From: JAICQM01 sp963781555
Lineage (GTDB): Bacteria; Chloroflexota; Limnocylindria; QHBO01
NCBI GenBank assembly: GCA_963781555.1
Contig: CAWAGB010000008.1
Span: forward strand, 186,001 to 250,000
Direction: 5' to 3'
DNA: 64,000 nucleotides
Positions 61,631 through 64,000 of the stretch are shown one piece after another. The translations under genes and the position numbers were made by a program. The notes below the pieces were generated by a model. It did no database searches. It worked only from the letters and a program-made list of their open reading frames with translations, and was not told the origin of the DNA. Within the stretch, counting starts at the first letter, position 1. The number at the start of each line of letters is the position of its first letter.

Positions 61631-62572
61631 GTGCTGACCTCCACCGATCTGCGCCGCCACCTGCTGGAGCGCCTCGTCGACGATGCGGGCCTCTTCCCGC
61701 CCGCGCGGCTGCCGATGGGCGCGGCACTCGCCTCCCATGCAGCGAATCGCGTGGGCCGGTTGTCGTGGGTGCAGGGTCGGTTCATTGTCCCCGCCTCGCG
61801 GCTCGGCGAGATCGGCCGGGCATGGCCGGCGGGACTGGCCGCGCTGCGCCTCTCCGTCATCGCTGATGGCGCCGGGCGGGCCGACGAGGCCTCGTTCGGA
61901 GACGCGCTCGACAGGGATCTGGGCACCGCGGCGGCGGCGGAGCGCGGCGACAGCCGGCTGCGCGTCGAGCTCGTGGAGGTTCGCGTACCCGCGCCCCACG
62001 CCGTGGCCCAGGTGGCCCCCGCAATCCGCCGCGCCGCGTTTTCCGGGCCAATCGCGTCGTTCGTCGAAGCGGCCGACTCGACCGATGCGGACGCGCTCCG
62101 GCATCTCGTCGCCGCCGTCGTCGCCGAGCGCGCGGCGGGATCCACGCGTGCCGGCGCCAAGATCCGCACCGGCGGCCTCGAGGCCTCGATGGTCCCCGAC
62201 CCCGCGGCGGTGGCCGCATTCCTCGCGGCGTGCGCGGCGGACGAGGTGCCGTTCAAGGCCACCGCCGGGTTGCACCACCCGGTGCGCGGGGTGGACTCGA
62301 CCAGCGGGCTGCAGATGCACGGCTTCGTCAACCTCCTCGCCGCGACCGCCCTGCTGCGCGCCGGTACGACGGACGCCGTATCGGCCGCGGCCGTGGTCGC
62401 GGAGGAGGATCCGTCGGGCTTCGTCGTGACCGCCGACGCCTTCGGCTGGCGTGACACGACGGTCGAGGCGCCCGCCGTCGCATCGGTCCGCGCGGAGGCG
62501 TTCACCTCGTACGGCAGCTGCTCCTTCGACGAGCCGACGGACGACCTGGCCGCCCTCGGCTGGTTGCCATGA
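61631..62572 (+). CDS. Hypothetical protein coupled to fumarylacetoacetase
   Basis: 313 residues from GTG 61631; the frame is open upstream but into the divergent gene. It contains A-K-I-R-T-G-G near the middle and F-K-A-T-A-G-L-H-H-P, separated by about 40 residues and Ala-rich helices, suggestive of a TIM barrel. Family not recognised. It overlaps the fumarylacetoacetase start by ATGA and so probably serves tyrosine/homogentisate breakdown. The K-x-R-x-G-G and H-H-P motifs are candidates for an active site. Confidence 0.7.
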   Translation: MLTSTDLRRHLLERLVDDAGLFPPARLPMGAALASHAANRVGRLSWVQGRFIVPASRLGEIGRAWPAGLAALRLSVIADGAGRADEASFGDALDRDLGTAAAAERGDSRLRVELVEVRVPAPHAVAQVAPAIRRAAFSGPIASFVEAADSTDADALRHLVAAVVAERAAGSTRAGAKIRTGGLEASMVPDPAAVAAFLAACAADEVPFKATAGLHHPVRGVDSTSGLQMHGFVNLLAATALLRAGTTDAVSAAAVVAEEDPSGFVVTADAFGWRDTTVEAPAVASVRAEAFTSYGSCSFDEPTDDLAALGWLP

Positions 62573-63822
62573 GCACGCCGCGCTCGTGGGTCCCGGTGCC
62601 GGATGGATCCGACTTTCCGCTCGCCAACCTGCCGTACGGGATCTTTTCGCGTCGGGGTGAGGCGCCGCGGGTGGGTGTCGCGATCGGCGCACAGGTGCTC
62701 GACCTGGCGGCACTGGCGCGCCACGGGCTCCTCGAGGGCACCCTGTCGGATCCGATCGCCGTGTTGAGCGCCCCGCGCCTCAACGAGCTCCTTGCGGGGG
62801 ACCGTGCGTCGTGGCAGCGGCTGCGCGCCCGGCTCACCGACATGCTCAGCGAGGGGGCGGACGCAGGTGCCGTGTCACCGCACCTCGTACCCCAGGCGGA
62901 GGTGACGCTGCACCTGCCGGTGCACGCCGGCGATTACGTCGACTTCTACAGCTCCATCGAGCATGCCTCGACCGTCGGTCGCATCTTCCGCCCGGATGGC
63001 GATCCACTGCTACCCAACTGGCGCTGGGTCCCCATCGCCTACCACGGCCGCGCCGGCACGCTGGTCGTGTCGGGCACGCCGATCCGGCGACCGATGGGGC
63101 AGCTCCGGCCCCCGAAGGGCGAGGCACCGACCTTCGGGCCGTCACGCAAGCTGGATATCGAGCTCGAGCTGGGATTCGTGCTGGGCGGCGCGACCCGATT
63201 GGGAGTGCCGGTGCCGATCGCCCGCGCGGAGGAGCATCTCTTCGGCGTGGTCCTGGTAAACGACTGGAGCGCCCGCGACATCCAGTCCTGGGAGTACCAG
63301 CCACTCGGGCCGTTCCTGGGAAAGAGCTTTGCCACCAGCGTCGGGCCGTGGGTCGTCACCTGGGAGGCACTGGCGCCGTATCGGGTGGCTGCCCGTGCGC
63401 AGGAGCCGCCTCCGCTGCCGTACCTCGCCGCGCCTGGCGCATCGGCGCTCGATATCGAGCTGCGCATTGACCTGGCCGCGGATGACGCGGCGCCCGAGCA
63501 GATCAGCGAGGTCAACGCCCGCGGCCTCTACTGGAGCGCGCCGCAGCAGCTGGCCCATCTCACCTCGAACGGGGCGACGATCCGGCCCGGCGACCTGTTC
63601 GCATCGGGAACGATCTCGGGAGATGGACCGGCACGGGCGGGTTCTCTGCTGGAGCGGACGTGGGACGGGCGCGACCCCATGCGCCTCGCGTCGGGCGCCG
63701 AGCGCACGTTCCTTGAGGACGGCGACACCATCACCCTGCGGGGCTGGGCCGGAGGCGATGCCCCGGATCGGCCGCGGATTGGCCTCGGAAACTGCGCGGG
63801 GACGATCCTGCCCGCGATCTGA
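62569..63822 (+). CDS. fahA: Fumarylacetoacetase
   Basis: 417 residues. Family features: F-P-L-A-N-L-P-Y-G-I-F near the N-terminus, D-Y-V-D-F-Y-S-S-I-E-H-A (catalytic Asp/His), L-P-N-W-R-W-V-P-I-A-Y-H-G-R, D-I-E-L-E-L-G-F-V, N-D-W-S-A-R-D-I-Q-S-W-E-Y and P-L-G-P-F-L-G-K-S-F. It hydrolyses fumarylacetoacetate to fumarate and acetoacetate, the last step of tyrosine degradation. Length is the usual one. ATG 62569 overlaps the upstream stop by 4 bp. The other genes of the pathway are not in this window. Confidence 0.93.
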   Translation: MSTPRSWVPVPDGSDFPLANLPYGIFSRRGEAPRVGVAIGAQVLDLAALARHGLLEGTLSDPIAVLSAPRLNELLAGDRASWQRLRARLTDMLSEGADAGAVSPHLVPQAEVTLHLPVHAGDYVDFYSSIEHASTVGRIFRPDGDPLLPNWRWVPIAYHGRAGTLVVSGTPIRRPMGQLRPPKGEAPTFGPSRKLDIELELGFVLGGATRLGVPVPIARAEEHLFGVVLVNDWSARDIQSWEYQPLGPFLGKSFATSVGPWVVTWEALAPYRVAARAQEPPPLPYLAAPGASALDIELRIDLAADDAAPEQISEVNARGLYWSAPQQLAHLTSNGATIRPGDLFASGTISGDGPARAGSLLERTWDGRDPMRLASGAERTFLEDGDTITLRGWAGGDAPDRPRIGLGNCAGTILPAI

Positions 63823-63831
63823 CGCCGGAGC

Positions 63832-64000
63832 TCAGGCCAGGGTGACGAGCGGAACGAGCGATGTCACATGCCGGGTGTTGACGATCACGACGCTCACCAC
63901 GTGCTCGAATGGCGGGTCGCCGGCATGGAGCAGGTACGCGTCAGTCAGCGGCAGGAACGCCTGGCCCCGGGTCAGCAGGTGAACGCCGGGCTCGACGCCG
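63832..64000 (-). CDS. Partial CDS, C-terminal end of an unidentified protein
   Basis: An open frame enters from the right edge and ends with TGA at 63832-63834, convergent to fahA with a 9-bp gap. About 56 residues are visible, including L-L-T-R-G-Q-A-F-L-P-L-T-D-A-Y, F-E-H-V-V-S-V-V-I-V-N-T-R and the end L-V-P-L-V-T-L-A. No family can be named from this piece. The base composition and codon pattern match the flanking genes. Confidence 0.5.
   Translation of the reverse strand, partial: GVEPGVHLLTRGQAFLPLTDAYLLHAGDPPFEHVVSVVIVNTRHVTSLVPLVTLA

Overview
The window is GC-rich (roughly two thirds G+C), densely packed bacterial DNA. GTG and TTG starts are common and neighbouring genes are often joined by ATGA, GTGA or TGATG overlaps. 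The gene set (arrays of GT87 membrane glycosyltransferases, a MalT-like/BTAD regulator, a DUF5317-MFS fusion, an ECF transporter, a sigma-54-type activator) would fit a Chloroflexota lineage such as Limnocylindria. This is inference from gene content; there is no rRNA or phylogenetic marker to settle it, and an actinobacterial relative is not excluded. No tRNA, rRNA, CRISPR array, insertion sequence or prophage was recognised.

Region 1 (0-30 kb) is a surface-polysaccharide and membrane-glycosylation locus. The first 12.7 kb holds at least seven GT87 (DUF2029) glycosyltransferase-like membrane proteins, two GT39/PMT-like proteins, a spermidine-synthase-like membrane protein and a small methyltransferase. 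From 12.8 to 28 kb follow an O-antigen ligase with a TPR tail, a priming polyprenyl-phosphate sugar transferase, GT4 and GT2 glycosyltransferases, an FkbM methyltransferase, a sugar N-formyltransferase, a DegT/DnrJ aminotransferase, a Wzx-like flippase, GDP-L-fucose synthase and GDP-mannose 4,6-dehydratase. Together these look like a Wzx/Wzy-type pathway for a glycan with fucose and probably an N-formylamino sugar. An FAD oxidoreductase and a further GT4 gene (28.5-32.2 kb) extend it. Many genes here carry one or more frameshifts that rejoin perfectly conserved protein, so assembly errors are more likely than real decay.

Region 2 (29.8-36 kb) holds the most unusual feature. Two paralogous HTH proteins (29987-30640 and 34581-35258) carry a C-terminal domain with a PD-(D/E)XK-like residue pattern. 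Each sits beside its own set of regularly spaced short palindromes: ATGCG-N6-CGCAT for the first, in two copies of a three-palindrome module flanking the gene with identical 62/52 bp spacing, and TTCGA-N4-TCGAA for the second. Both share a conserved 19-bp upstream element exactly 23 nt before the start codon. A third palindrome class lies just past two stop codons at 32.2 and 59.9 kb. Between the two paralogs are YggT, MarR, Pcm and YtxH-like genes.

Region 3 (35.5-50 kb) is mixed housekeeping and regulation: a DinB-like protein, an NtrC-type regulator, an arsR-arsM pair with a readable promoter/operator, a DUF5317-MFS fusion, an HD-GYP phosphodiesterase preceded by a tiny membrane peptide, a large MalT/TPR/BTAD regulator that is badly frameshifted in its second half, a DUF421 protein, an inositol monophosphatase and a Nudix hydrolase.

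Region 4 (50-64 kb) is catabolic. A complete ECF transporter (two ATPases, EcfT, a large S component) is linked to a nucleoside hydrolase. Leucine-degradation genes follow (HMG-CoA lyase, biotin carboxylase with an N-terminal HTH domain, enoyl-CoA hydratase, carboxyltransferase), and then a fumarylacetoacetase pair for tyrosine degradation. The window cuts a gene at each end.
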